Positions 22,604 through 34,455 are shown, counted from the first letter of the stretch. The stretch: 64,000 nt of DNA from Catonia carolina (GCA_035578175.1 JAQMRL010000006.1:18945506-19009505); one strand, 5' to 3'. Numbers and translations are program-made. The notes: generated from the sequence alone by a model not told the origin.

Positions 22604-23145
22604 ATCAAATGGAAAATTCGCATGGAGCGTTGTAGGGATAGAGCATATTGTAGATGCATATTGAAGGTGATAGTAAGTGATTGTTGTTTAGGTCAACAGC
22701 CGAAAGGCTGGTTTGAACCTCTAGAGGTTTTACCAAGTAAAACGAGGAGTGAGGTGGTTTACCATTTCCTTCCTCACTGAGTGGAAAAGTACGCTTTTCA
22801 GCATGCCGGGCCCTCTGAAAAGCACATATTTTCCACTCTGTAAATGACAACTTCACTTCATTCATCACAGGGTCTGGCTGTACAATGAAATTCATTACTT
22901 TCAGAGAAGATAACTCTGATTAGTGTCTTTTACACCTCTACCTCTTCTGTTCTTAAATGATTCAGTCATTTAATTGACTGACCATGTGATAAGAAACAGA
23001 ACTATTTATTTTAGCCCTGCAACGAACAGATTGAGTGTAAAATATTTGACACTCCACCTGTCTGTTATGGGCAGAGTAAGTGATTATGTATATAATAAAA
23101 ATAAAATTTTTTACGTCAGTCTCGTTATTTAATAGCCACACCTCG
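22604..23145 (+). mobile_element. mariner 3' remnant interrupted by Rep-C
   Basis: Positions 22610-22682 match the 3' coding end of the mariner at 29.3-30.2 kb (KWKIRMERCRD region). Positions 23075-23145 match its 3' untranslated part and the terminal inverted repeat ending ATTTAATAGCCACACCTCG. A Rep-C copy (22683-23074) splits the two with an 11-bp duplication. Confidence 0.85.
22683..23074 (-). mobile_element. Rep-C retroposon, complete, boundaries fixed
   Basis: This is a 392-bp copy in reverse orientation with the perfect 11-bp duplication AGTAAGTGATT (22672-22682 and 23075-23085). Because the host sequence is a known mariner 3' end, the boundaries are certain: one end is GTTGTTTAGG and the other is TTATGGGCAG. 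This fixes the limits of the whole family. Confidence 0.9.
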
Positions 23146-24080
23146 TTTATTTGCAAAAGTTGTTTTATTTTAATTTACGCTACGTTTTTCAACCGTTCTG
23201 ATAATATGACAAACGGTTTTCACAATGTAAACTAGATCTTAATAAACAGTTTATCTTATTCAAATTGTTTTGAAAACACCATTTAAAGAAAATGTTTTTA
23301 ACGTAAATTTCTTGTGAATTCCATCGTATATACTAACGCATTAGTTACGGTTTGTTGAAATTTGCATAATAAAGGTACGGAATGAAAAGTTTCAGTGTCT
23401 CTGCTGTATTAACATAGCTCCTGTACGGTTTGTTTTGGATGTATGTTCGTACTTTACGAAGACGTTATCTTAAGTTGTTTTCCACAAGAATTACTTAAGT
23501 ACCCTATCATATTAAATTTCCAATTTCCTTTGCATAATCTAATGATAAATTTAATTTATGCTGTTATATTAAACATTTATATTTTTGCTTTATTATATCT
23601 ATAATGTAAAGTTTGTACCGTTTAAAAAACGGTTATAAAAGAAAATTGATATTTCTTTTAATAGCTGCATCTCTTGAGAAACTTTTATTAAATGTCATTG
23701 TAGTTATGTTAAAAATATCTTCTCTATTGTATTATTTTATTTTTATAATTTCGTGTTAATTACATATAAAAATATAAAAGTTGAAAAATTTCAAAGTGAA
23801 TTCAAATATTTTTTAATGGTCGTGTAGCTTGAAAATCACTAATTGTCGCTAATTTTTATATATTTCATACCGGATTTTTAGATTTAATATTACTGAAAAA
23901 TGTGTGCTGAGTTTTTTTTTAGTATTTTGTAATTTAATTGTCTATTTGATTAGTAATCCATCCAATGCCGTATTCATGAATAAATGGCGAATTAAGTGCT
24001 AAAATAGTCTTATAAAGTTTCATTTACTCTGCGAAATGGTAGCTGCTTATTTGTTCATCTTAATAATGAAAACATCTTTA
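23146..24080. other. AT-rich spacer
   Basis: No recognisable gene or repeat. Confidence 0.6.
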
Positions 24081-24087
24081 AAAATTT

Positions 24088-24945
24088 GGTGTGAAACACT
24101 AACATAACTTTCTCATGCCACTGTAAAAAATGACCATTATAACCTAGGCTATGTTCAATCGTGATTGAATACCTAAAAGAAAATCAACTTTTGTTCGACT
24201 TAAAATACTAAAAATCACTAATTGTCGCTAAACTTAACCACTTTACAAAAAAAGCTTGAATTGCAGGTTATTACATTTACCCCCCCCCATTTTGACTTTA
24301 TGTACACTTTTGTTGTAAAATGTAGGCCTATACTAGGGCCGCAATCTTAAAAGAAACTCCACATTTCTTAACCGATTTCAATGTTGAAATCCGGAAATCA
24401 ATAATTGGCTATAAACAAAGCACTCTAAAAAAAATGTTGGAAATAAAAGTTGTAGGTTTTTTATTTGTCTACAACCTCTATTTTGTATATTTTGGTGTAA
24501 AATGTAGATGCGTAAGGCCGCAATCTAAAAAGAAAACATTTTTGTACCACGAGAGTACTGCCCCTCCTCATGAATTTTTGTAAACATGTCACGTATAAAT
24601 TAAATTGAAGAGCACAAAAATATAGTAACTAAGGCTATTTTTTAAAAAAAACGAAGTAGCCGTTTTTTGAGGAAATCGCAAGTGAGTGAAAAGTGGCGCG
24701 AATAAAGTACTACTTTTGGTTGACTGATTTTTGATAAAAATGTTCGTGTCCAGGTTCACCCTCGTTGTAACTAACTTTTGTTTCCCTTCGTACGCTATTC
24801 CGTTTAGGTATATTTTGTTCACACACACATACCACAAAAACCAATCGGTAAACACTTTTTTTGTTCAGGAGAACCTGAAAACGTGCATTTCCGGGGAAAC
24901 CTCAATTTGAGAAAATCAACATAAAAAAATAATTTCCTTTCCTAT
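24088..24945 (-). repeat. Rep-D copy, inverted, diverged
   Basis: It starts with the reverse of the Rep-D 3' end (GAAACACTAACATAACTTTC) and runs to the GGGGAAACCTCAATTTGAG area, equivalent to the 5' part. A poly(C) tract at about 24281-24290 is local. Confidence 0.7.
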
Positions 24946-24956
24946 ATTTAATATTT

Positions 24957-25218
24957 TTAACAGCTGGTTTTCGGAGACTAAGATTCCTGGTTCAAATCCT
25001 AGTAAAGGTAGTTACTTTTATACGGATTTATTTACTAGACTGTGGTTACCGGTATACTTTAAAAGTTGGGGTTAAATTAACCATACTTTCTGAATGGTCG
25101 GCCTCAGTCTGTACAAAACTACGTATCGTTTAAATATAATATATGTATCATCCTCATCTTATTGGGTCACGGAGTTGCTTATTTTTCTCAAATTGAACAG
25201 ATTCCAATATAGACATAT
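24957..25218 (+). mobile_element. SINE-A, 5'-truncated
   Basis: It begins inside the hairpin head (TTAACAGCTGGTTTTCGGAG), keeps the B-box GGTTCAAATCC and the body, and ends GATTCCAATATAGACAT, directly followed by a Rep-C. Confidence 0.8.
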
Positions 25219-25219
25219 T

Positions 25220-27029
25220 GTTGTTTAGGTTATTAGCCCAAAGTTTGGTTTGAACGTCTAATGGTTTTACAAAATAAAACGAGGATTGAGGTGGTTTACT
25301 TGTCCTTCCTCACTGAGTTGAAAAGTATGTTTATCAGCATGCCAGGTCCTGTGAAAAGTACATATTTTCCACCCTGCAAATGATACCTTCACTTCATTCA
25401 CCACATCGTCTGGTTGTGTATTGAAATTGTAACATTTATTTTTCAATGTTACAATTTATTTTAAAATTAATTTTCCTCTCATTGTTCTAATTGGATTAAT
25501 TTTTCGTTATCTGCTCTGTCGACGTTAATTAGTTATCTCTTAATTGATTCGCTCTTTTAGGCTTTTGCTTACCGTTCGCTGCCATCTGTTTTATCTGCGG
25601 TGCTGGTTCTCCTCCTCCTTGTTGGAGGGGACCCGTGACGTCAAACCGAGTTTTCTTTTTAGGTAAATTTTGCGTGTCTCGTCCTTCTTGCAGCGAAAGG
25701 TCATGGCGTCTGACGTGTTTTGGTACTTGTGTCGTTAATGTTTTTTTAAGTTTTTTCGGGGTGCGTTCTGCTGTTGTTGGTCTTGACCTTTTTGCTTTCC
25801 CGTGTTCCGGGACCCAGTGTGGGGCAGTTTTTACCCAGTTTGGGGTAGAATTAGATCTAATTTGGGATGGATCCTTTTCAAGCCCTGATTAAAGCTATTC
25901 TGTGCAAGAATTAAAGTAATCCTGTTTGGGCCAAGTGACATCCGATATGTATTTGCTTTCGTAACCCGAAATCTTGTTGTCGGCGATATGATTCTTTTGT
26001 AAATAATTATCTTGAAGCCTCCGCATCATAAAATTTTATTTTTAATTATAATATAAATTTTAATTGTTACTTTGTATCTTACGACAAAATGTTTTTTGCT
26101 CATTTACATTAATGTATGCTGGTAAGCATGATACGGTGCGGAGTTAACCGGATTCCATACTCCGGATATTTTTTATCTTTTGTACTTATTTATTTTTTTT
26201 TAAAAAGGAATTATTATATAAGAAACAAAATCATTTTTTTATTTGCATTTGAGTTTTATCCAAAATAGCTTTGTTTAAAAAAGTATATAAAAATTAAATT
26301 CTTATTAAATAAAAATAATTAATTTTATAGTATCTGTATTATCATATTTAAAACAAATTGATTTATGATTCCTTACTAAATTAATTTATTGTTCAACTTT
26401 ATCTATTCGTTATGTAAAAGGCCTATCCTAATTGAAAATTCTAATTATTATTTCTTTTGTAATTATATTTATTATTAATTATCTACCTTTTTATTAAATT
26501 TTTTTAAACTGGATCCAGTAATAAGTATGTACATTTGCATATATAACTATATTCTTTCTTGTATTTTGTTTTTTTTAAGATTTGGATGATTATTATTATA
26601 AAATCATTTATGCGCTTGTATAACTTTCTCCGTTAATGATGAATTTGCTTGTAACCGTAATTTTTTATTACTCTATTTATTTAACATTTTATTAAAATAT
26701 TTTTTGTAAACTATTTTTCTCGATTTAATTTTGCTATCACATCACTGCAGTCCCTCCTGTTGGAGTTTTTCTGTTTCCCCAATGCCAATTTTGTTCTGTG
26801 GTTTTTTTGGTTTTCGCCCGAAACAAAAGGGGTAACAAAATTCATGACTTTCTGAGAATATAACTGTGAGTAGGGTCTTTTACTCCTCAACTTCTTGTGT
26901 TTCTAAATGATTCAGTAATTTAATTGGCCGACCATACGATAAGAAAGAAAACTATGTTATTTTTTTTTGTAGCCCTGGAACTAACAGATTGAATGCAAAT
27001 TATTTAACACCACCTGACTGTTATGGCAT
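25220..27029 (-). mobile_element. Rep-C retroposon split by a solo LTR
   Basis: The part 25220-25427 carries the tail half of Rep-C in reverse orientation and 26838-27029 carries the rest. The Rep-C text is continuous if the LTR and one copy of the 4-bp duplication are removed. Confidence 0.85.
25428..26837. mobile_element. Solo LTR, 1,410 bp
   Basis: The interrupting segment begins TGTAACATTT and ends AAAGGGGTAACA, thus TG...CA, with the perfect 4-bp duplication AAAT at 25424-25427 and 26838-26841. It has no coding frame of note and there is no internal region, so it looks like the product of LTR-LTR recombination. It is not the same LTR as the one at 53932-55842: both begin TGTAA, but the sequences differ beyond that. 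Length and 4-bp target duplication suit an errantivirus or other Ty3/gypsy lineage. Confidence 0.8.
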
Positions 27030-27079
27030 GTATGGTACACTCATTAGGGATAAAAAAGAAAAAAAATCATTATTTTTTT

Positions 27080-27303
27080 TTAATTCGTATTATGTGTACG
27101 TTGCAATATGTTTAATTCAGAACAATAAGCAACCCCATGACCCAATGAGATGAGGATGATGTATATGACGTGTAAATGAGGTGTAGTCTTGTAAAGACCC
27201 AGGTCGACCACTCCTGAGAGAGTATGGTTAATTGAACCCCAACCATACACCAGCAACCACTGTCTAGTATTCAAATCCGTATAAAAGTAACTACCTTTAC
27301 AAG
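27080..27303 (-). mobile_element. SINE-A, 5'-truncated, first unit of a tandem pair
   Basis: This is the SINE-A body in reverse orientation, ending at AACTACCTTTAC where the head would begin. An A/T-rich spacer separates it from the next copy. Confidence 0.8.
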
Positions 27304-27317
27304 AATTTTATTTTTTT

Positions 27318-27646
27318 ATTCCTAATGTGTGTACGTTGCAATCTGTTCAATTAGACCAATAAGCAACCCCATGACCCAATGAGATGAAGATTATGTGTAT
27401 GACGTGTAAATGAGGTGTAGTCTTGTACAGACTCAGGCCGACCATTCCTGAGAAAGTATGGTTAATTGTAACCCAACCATCAAAGTACACCGGTAACCAC
27501 TGTCTAGTATTCAAATCCGTATAAAAGTAACTACCTTTACTGGGATTTGAACAAGAATTTGAACCAGGAACCTTCGTCTCCAAAATCAGCTGTTAAACAG
27601 CTGACTCACGGCGACAACTTTACCTCTAAACCAACGCGGTGGGTCA
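27318..27646 (-). mobile_element. SINE-A, complete, second unit
   Basis: It ends with the full head, including ACCAACGCGGTGGGT at about 27630-27645. A short internal duplication (GATTTGAACAAGAATTTGAA) lies in the B-box region. Its 3' tail lies next to the truncated unit, so the two are arranged head to tail. Confidence 0.85.
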
Positions 27647-27649
27647 AAA

Positions 27650-28200
27650 AAAAATCATATTAGGAATGAGAAAGTAAAATTATTCTGTAAGTGATTCTTT
27701 TGTTTTGAAATAATCATACAAATTACTATAAGTTCCGGTAATGTATTTTTTATAGGTTTTATTATTTTTAATAAAAAAAATAGGCATACATCTCATTACT
27801 TTAATACGGATATATTTAAGGAAATGTATTGAATAAGTTGAGTGTTGACACGTGGCGAATGCCACTTCCACATGCCCATGAAGTCGCGTCGTACTCACTA
27901 AACCACAGCTGTAGTCACCGGGTCATCTCAGCTGTTAAATTATTTATACAGATGTCTGTTATCAAAGTTTTAAATCAAAACTGTCGTGTTTATTAAAAGA
28001 CTACTATTTTATATTATAGTTGTATGAAAAATAATGGAATAGAAGGGGTAATGTTTGACGTATAAAATAGAATGCCTTTGTACTATTTTTGTGGTTTTGG
28101 TTTTTATAACAAAATATGCAGACCTTAGAAATATTTTAATATCTCCGTAATTATTCTGCTAATAAAGTTTCTTTATTTTGGACTATTAAATTAACTAAAC
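27650..28200. other. AT-rich spacer
   Basis: No gene or repeat recognised. Confidence 0.55.
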
Positions 28201-28202
28201 CC

Positions 28203-28388
28203 GACAGCATTGGCGTAGTTGGTAACGTGCTCGTCTCTCATCATGCGGTCGTGGGTTCGAATCCCACTCAGGCACAGCATATTTTCATACGTTGTAAAAA
28301 AAAATATTTTCATCCTCACAGAGTTACACCCGAACGTCGTCGCTAATGACCGTTGCAGTTGATGCGACATTAAATTTAAAAAAAAGTT
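28203..28388 (+). mobile_element. SINE-B, tRNA-derived
   Basis: The head reads GACAGCATTGGCGTAGTTGG (A-box region) and GTGGGTTCGAATCCCACTC (B-box and T-arm). The body GGCACAGCATATTTTCATAC and an A-rich tail follow. The head is tRNA-like but the body proves a SINE rather than a functional tRNA. Confidence 0.85.
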
Positions 28389-28492
28389 ATTTCATTGTGT
28401 AACAAAAAGTAATTGGTATGAAATAGTCTTTCGACTTTCTCTTGCCATTGTGAATAATGAACAATAATAATCTATGTTACATAAGTAAACAT

Positions 28493-28662
28493 GCCGGCCG
28501 CATTGGCTTAGTTGGTAACGTACTCGCCTCTCATCGTGCGGTCTTGGGTTCGAATCCCATTCAGGCATGGCATATTTTCATACGCTACAAAAATAATTTC
28601 ACCCTTCACTGTGTGCGTTAGCAGTAATTGTAGAACAGTCGGTCGTTAATTCAAAAAAAAAG
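28493..28662 (+). mobile_element. SINE-B, near-complete
   Basis: It starts GCCGGCCGCATTGGCTTAGT, has the B-box GGGTTCGAATCCCATTC, and ends in an A run. A short imperfect duplication around AAACATG / CAACATG may be its target site. It lies inside an inverted Rep-D copy. Confidence 0.85.
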
Positions 28663-28694
28663 ACAACATGTAAAATGAAAAGAACCTAATTTTA

Positions 28695-28850
28695 ATCGTC
28701 GCAACTGGCTTCTACGCCGGGGTCCCGGGTTCAATTCCCGGTCAGGTCTGATATTTTTCATCACTCATTTTCATTATATCATCATTCTCCATCGCCTGAA
28801 TTAACAGAAATTGCAAAATAGTCAGACGTAAAAGAAAAAAAGTAAAATAA
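28695..28850 (+). mobile_element. SINE-B-related copy with a different tRNA head
   Basis: The B-box region reads GGGTTCAATTCCCGGTCAGG after CTGGCTTCTACGCCGGGGTC, unlike the other SINE-B heads. The body (CATTCTCCATCGCCTGAATT, then AACAGAAATTGC) is recognisably the same, so the family appears to have a second subfamily. Confidence 0.6.
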
Positions 28851-29351
28851 GAAATTATTTTAATCGTGGGTGAAAAAAGTGAAAATCAACTTTTTTCCCC
28901 TTAAAATTATGGAAAATCACTAATTGACGTTTAACTAGGCTCTGTCGAAGAAAATGCTTAACATAAATTTGTGGATTTTCTATAACTTTAATTGTATACA
29001 TATTTTCGTAAAGTGGAATCTTAAATCCTAGTTTTTTACCGATTTGATGAAAAAAAGTTTGAAGTAAAAGTTGTAGATTTTATGTAAGGTTTTACAACTT
29101 TTAGTAAATACACTTTTACCCTAAAATACATAAGTCATAGGCGTATTAAAACCGCAGTCATTAAAAAAATTTTCCTTCGAGAGCACAAGCCCCCCCCCCC
29201 CAATAATTTCAGGAGACTTGGCGCTTACCCTATAATGTAAAGCGCGTCATGAGTGAGTATTAATAAGTCTGTCAGTTAAGACATTCGCATTTTTATATAC
29301 GAGGTGTGGCTATTAAATAACGAGACACGTTGTAAAAAATTTTATTTTATT

Positions 29352-29940
29352 TTATACATAATCATTTATTGCCACCTTCAATATCCTGTATACTGCTTCA
29401 CTATCCCTACAACGCTTCATGCGAATTTTCCATTGTAGGAAACAGCGCTGGAAGTCATCTTCTGTCAGCTCCTTCAGGACACGTGCCGCTTTCTCTTTTA
29501 CAGCTTCCACAGACTCAAATGTTGTCTCTTTTAATGCAGATTTCACCTGAGGGAGCAGGTAGAAGTCACATGGTGCAAGATCTGGTGAATAAGGTGGATG
29601 TTTTAACACTGAGATGCTGTACTTGGCTAGGAACCTCTTGACAGATAACGCGGAATGAGCTGGCGCATTGTCTTGGTGGAGAACCCATGATTTGTCCTTC
29701 CACATTTCGGGGCGTTTTTTCCTTACTCTTTGACGTATTTTAGAAAATACCTCAAGGTCATAATATTGATTAATTGTTTGACCTTCAGGAACCCAGCGAA
29801 GGTACATAATCCCATGGATATAAAAAAAAAACAATTCGAGCTTTTTTGGCTGTTGGTAAAATTCGGCTCTTCCAGTTCATGGATTGGCGCTTCGTTTCCG
29901 GATGAGAAGTAAAAAACCACGTTTCATCACATGTTATATT
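29352..29940 (-). pseudogene. mariner transposase C-terminal two-thirds, frameshifted
   Basis: This is the catalytic part of a mariner transposase (cut-and-paste DDD enzyme). The first acidic residue is in a CDETWFF motif (about 29926). The second is in HQDNAPAH, and the third in YSPDLAPCDFYLLP, with exactly 34 residues between the second and third, the mariner D34D signature. A one-base shift in the T run near 29831-29840 splits the frame. The N-terminal helix-turn-helix domain is absent because the sequence joins an inverted second copy at about 29940. Confidence 0.85.
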
Positions 29941-30138
29941 TTCTACCTGTTCCCTAAGGTGAAATCTGTATTAAAAGGTATAACATTTGAGTCTGTGGAA
30001 GCTGTAAGAGAGAAAGCGGCACGTGTCCTGAAGGAGCTGACAGAAGATGACTTTCAGCACTGTTTCCAACAATGGAAAATTCGCATGGAGCGTTGTAGGG
30101 ATAGTCAAGGAGTGTATATTGAAGGTGACAATATGTGA
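29941..30138 (+). pseudogene. mariner transposase C-terminal end (right arm)
   Basis: It starts FYLFPKVKSVLKG and runs to the stop at 30136. It matches the C-terminal 65 residues of the minus-strand arm at a few substitutions. The catalytic residues lie upstream of the junction and are missing from this arm. Confidence 0.85.
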
Positions 30139-30203
30139 TTATGTATAAAGTTAAAATTAATTTTTTTTTAACGTTAGTTTCGTTATTTAATAGCCACACC
30201 TCA

Positions 30204-32815
30204 TAGGTACATATTTTTAAGACGTTTAATTTATTTGAGAGTTATTTTACATTTAATACAATCGTATTTTTGCTATAATAAAATGCTTGTTAGCTTTAGA
30301 GTTAATTGTGTAGTATCTGTGCAAATTTTTGTAGTTTATACTGATTTATGAACAAAAAAATTGTGTTATTTAAAAATTTATCAAAAGGTAATTTGGTTTT
30401 CCGTTAAAATTTATTATTCAAATAGCTGCAATTTATTATGTCCATTTGTCATATGGTTTTTATACAATATTTATACAACCTAGCGTTACATACCTACAAT
30501 GGCAATTGCAATTAATTTCTTTAACAACATTCTCAAAACATTTATTGCTGTAATTTGTTTATCTGAATACTGGTTCAAATGGAATTGTTCTGTAAATACA
30601 ATTACATCGATTAGTGTACATTTTTGTATGTTATTTTTAGATTTCAATTTATTTGTACAATATTTGCTATTTGTAAACCGTGTTCAAATTTTTACGTTTT
30701 CGAGATGAATTCTGAATGATCCAAAGTCAAACTTTTATAACTAATGTTTGCTATGAATTCCCCTCGATTCGCTTACACACTTTTTCTCTTCATCACTCTC
30801 TCTCTCTCTCTCGCTCTCTGTATGCACGTCCTGTTCACTCTTTTTCACCCTTCTCCACATTCATGCTTTTCCCATCATGCTTAGAGCTTTCACATATTTA
30901 TGTCCCGACAGAGGGTTGAAAGCACCAAAAGAGGGGCTTTTTTTTTACCTCAACTCCCGATTCGCACACTCGCCAAACATCAGATATAACCCCCCGTTTT
31001 TTCCACGGTGATTACCGGACTCCACGTTTTCACCTACCCGAAAATCGTGTCCAAAATAATTACCAATTCCGGAAAAGATTACTTGTAAAGTAACAAAAAA
31101 TAAAAAAATAAAAAAAACAGCAAAAAGTCATTGGTATAACTCTCCTAAATTGTTTGCTGTGTTGATATCAATTTCAGTAACCATGATATTGGATTACTTC
31201 TCTGATGAAAACACACAGAATGATAAATTTGCTATAATACGCAATTGAAATAACTGCACTTAAAATAAACATTTTAAAATGTATTGAAAGGTGGTATCAA
31301 AAAAATTATGAGCATAGAAAGGAGAGTAGTTCGGAACATCATAAGACCTAAGAAGGAAGAAGACAATTGCAATAGACCCCGTTTAAACAAATAGATATAA
31401 CCTACAGAGAAACTTGTAGCATTTAATGTATTTAATTCTAACTTAACACAAAACAAATGAGAATCAAAATAAAAACAAAAGAACTCCGGTTTTAAATAAA
31501 ATTTTAATTAAATCTGACTGGCTTTTTAAAAAATGAAATTTAGAATATTTTAGTTATTATTTAGTTGTTATTATTATTTAATAGTTTACCAGTTAATATT
31601 CTATTCGTATCGTTTCTGAAGTCCGTCGCTTGCCTTAAAGAGTTTCTTTCGTTCAATGTTCCGTTGGTATTTAATATATTTCTTGCCGTAATTCAATTAA
31701 CTAATGTTCTTTCACTCAATTTTATTTCATAGGTCTGTCTGTGACTTTATACTATGAATTATATAAAAATTATACTTTATATTTTCTCAACACATTCCAT
31801 TAATCAAACCGCACATAAACACAACCATTCTCTTTAAGTTGCCCCGGTCAACAGCACACCAAATCAAATATGCATTCACTTATATTCATGACATTTTGTT
31901 TGATAATTTTTAAAACTTTGAAATAAAATATAAATTTGTGTTGTTAATATGGCTTTTAACCCTTATTTCATGATATGCATAGATATTTCTTTATTTTAAA
32001 ATTTTAATAAGTTCTTTTTTGTAACTTTCAAACACTCTTTTGATTCATATATATATATCAAGCGAGTTATTCTACAGCTCTGGCCGTCTCTCGCATCCCA
32101 TACGCCACCCCTCTCTATCCATCCAGACTCCTCCCTCCAATTGTCTTTTGATTCATTTAAACATAAAAACTTTCATCACTAAATTAACAGTTGATTTTTT
32201 TAATTATTAGCTGAGATTATTAAGTTATTTAATTTAATAATTTAGAAATAAGATTTTAAATTATGTAAATGTTTACAAGTTATGGAGTACTAAAATTACA
32301 GGGACCAAAATTTAAGAGTAATTTGATGGTTTTAGAAACGGAGTAATTGAAAAAAGTGGGTTCAAGAACTGTAATTTAAGTAGTTTTCGAGGAAATTGGC
32401 ATAAAACACAAAAATTGGATTAAAAAAAAACTTATTTGTTTAGGTTCGACGAAAGTTTACTTTAAATGGCCAATTTTCCCGGAAATTATTTAAATTACCG
32501 TTCTGGTACCCGTTTTTTTTCAATTCCTTAGTTCATAAATCATATAAAATCATCAAATTTACCTTTAAATTTCGGTCCCTGGAATTTCAGTTTTGCATAA
32601 CTTTACCATACCGTTGTAGAAGTCAGGGCGAAATCTTCCGCTAGCCGTAACTCGAAAATTAACCGTTTCGGTAACTGTATTTCTATATTTTTTTCTTATT
32701 TTTATCTCTAGAATTAGTTGACAAAGTGTTGCTTCTGCCTCCTGAATCACCTCTGTTCACGGAAAGATTATAGTATAGTTTTACAGATGACCTGTTCAAA
32801 AACATTTTAATATAT
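30204..32815. other. AT-rich spacer with a short (CT)n tract
   Basis: A simple (CT)n tract lies at about 30797-30819. Otherwise I see low-complexity AT-rich DNA with no coding potential. The short frames at 30499-30919 and 31274-31456 are not supported. Confidence 0.5.
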
Positions 32816-32825
32816 ATACCATGTC

Positions 32826-33475
32826 CATGCTGCAAACGACATCCAGTATCACCTTGACATTCTAGAAGTATGGTTTAGAAGATGGCGTATAAAAATTAAT
32901 ACCACCAAAACTTACCAAATGACCTTCACCCTGCGTCGAGAAACGTGTCCGCAATTATTTTTATCCAACCAACCTCTTCCACAAGCAAACAATGTTCGGT
33001 ACCTTGGCTTATATTTAGATAGACGGTTGACTTGGAACGTACACGTCAACCATAAGCGACAATTACTAAATAACAGACTGAAGCAGTTATACAGACTATT
33101 AGCCAAACGGTCAAAACTACCCATGACTTCAAAACTCTTGACGTACAAGGCGATGCTTCAACCGATCTGGATGTATGGTAGTCAGATTTATGGTGCAGCA
33201 AAGCCATTGGTCATTTCACGCATACAACGTTTCCAAAGTAAATTCTTGCGACTCATTATTAACTGCCCGAGTTACGTATCCAACAGAACACTGCACGATG
33301 ACCTACGCATCCCTTACGTTAACGACACATTTTTAAAATTATACCGCAGGTTCAGAGAAAAACTTCAAAATCATAATAATCCCTTAATATGCAACATGAA
33401 TTCTCCAGACCTACCAGGAGTACCACAAAGACGACTGAAACGCCGATGGAGTAGAGACATGACACACTAACACGA
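32826..33475 (+). pseudogene. jockey-clade LINE reverse transcriptase C-terminus
   Basis: From about 32829 the frame is open through 33470: a segment with HLDILEVWFRRWRIKIN, then MTFTLRRETCP, VRYLGLYLDRRLTWNVHV, a KLLTYKAMLQPIWMYGSQ motif and IQRFQSKFLRLIINCPSYV. This order is diagnostic for the thumb and C-terminal part of jockey-like ORF2. It lacks the endonuclease and the catalytic palm, so it is a 5'-truncated copy, as LINEs commonly are. It is among the least decayed LINE fragments here: about 210 codons with no break. The likely 3' UTR extends to about 33690. Confidence 0.9.
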
Positions 33476-33699
33476 TTCTAATACAAACGTGTACAAAAAT
33501 ATGAAATTAAAATTTTAACACATTTTTCATTATCTGGAGAGCTACCACTGGGTGGTGTCCTCCTCAAAGCCATTAACGCGTTTTTTTTTTGTAATTGACA
33601 CAAGATGTAAACCTTTTTGCTGGTTGTATGTTTACAGTTGCAAAATAAAACAAAGTGAAAAAAATATATATATATGTATACGACCATGAGAGAGCTCAA

Positions 33700-34455
33700 A
33701 CATGGACGATGGTTGTTAGTTTTTTTTTAGGTGTTTTCATTTTTCTGTTAGATTATTTATTGTTAAAAGAAAATGAACAGATTGTAACGTAGCAGTATAT
33801 AAAATAAGTAATAAAATAAATACACCAATTTCGTTCAGAATAGTTTTCTCTACATAATAGCGAACCTTTTTTTTTGAAAGTTGATTCTCCTTTTACACCT
33901 AATAAAGCAAAAATTATAAGGTACTTAAAATTTAAACTTAATTAATTTGTATATTACATTTATTACCCTGAAATTTCATTGATGAAACAAATTCTTTAGA
34001 CAAACAAATTTCGTTGAACGTAATACTGTACTAAAATTAAATATAATAAGCACAAAGATAATACGGATGTAAAAGAAATACAAAAGGAAACCCTGTTTCC
34101 GTTATGATGGTGATCTCCTTACATTATAAAGATAATCCTTTTCAGCTTACTCACTCGCCTAGCTAAACAATTATTATCGTTAAAAGGAAAATTAATATTC
34201 CATACTTTACATAAGCGTGTACGAAATATTTGAGCTTCTTGTAGAACACAATGCCTTCTAGATTTTCTCCTTTCAATCCGATCTTACATCATCTTCGTCG
34301 GTATTCCATTATTATATTTTCTTTCTTATCCGATATTTTATTGGTTCCCGATTTAGGTTTAATAATAGAAGACTTGAGAATAACTTTCATAAGCTTTCTC
34401 GTAAATATTAAGTAAGGATTTCTGTAGGTTTAACAATAGTTGAATAACTTCGTCG
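33700..34455. other. AT-rich spacer
   Basis: No recognisable feature. Confidence 0.55.

Larger units (their letters stand above)
28432..29270 (-). repeat. Rep-D copy, inverted, interrupted by SINE-B copies
   Basis: It starts with the reverse 3' end (GACTTTCTCTTGCCATTGTG) and resumes after the SINE insertions near 28860 with internal Rep-D text, ending around the GGAGACTTGGCGCTTACC block. A poly(C) tract occurs at about 29191-29202. Confidence 0.7.
29300..30203. mobile_element. mariner inverted-dimer derivative
   Basis: The outer ends are inverted repeats: CGAGGTGTGGCTATTAAATA at 29300 and its near-perfect reverse complement ending at 30203, with flanking TA on each side. The left arm (29300-29940) carries a minus-strand mariner 3' part; the right arm (about 29940-30203) carries a second, plus-strand 3' part. 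Both arms bear the 3' end of the element, so the usual 5' half is missing. Confidence 0.85.

Noticed and set aside
28203..28276. Functional tRNA gene (also at 28493, 40241 and 4819)
   Set aside because: The A- and B-boxes are tRNA-like, but no acceptor stem pairs. A constant unrelated body and A-tail with target duplications follow, so these are SINE heads.
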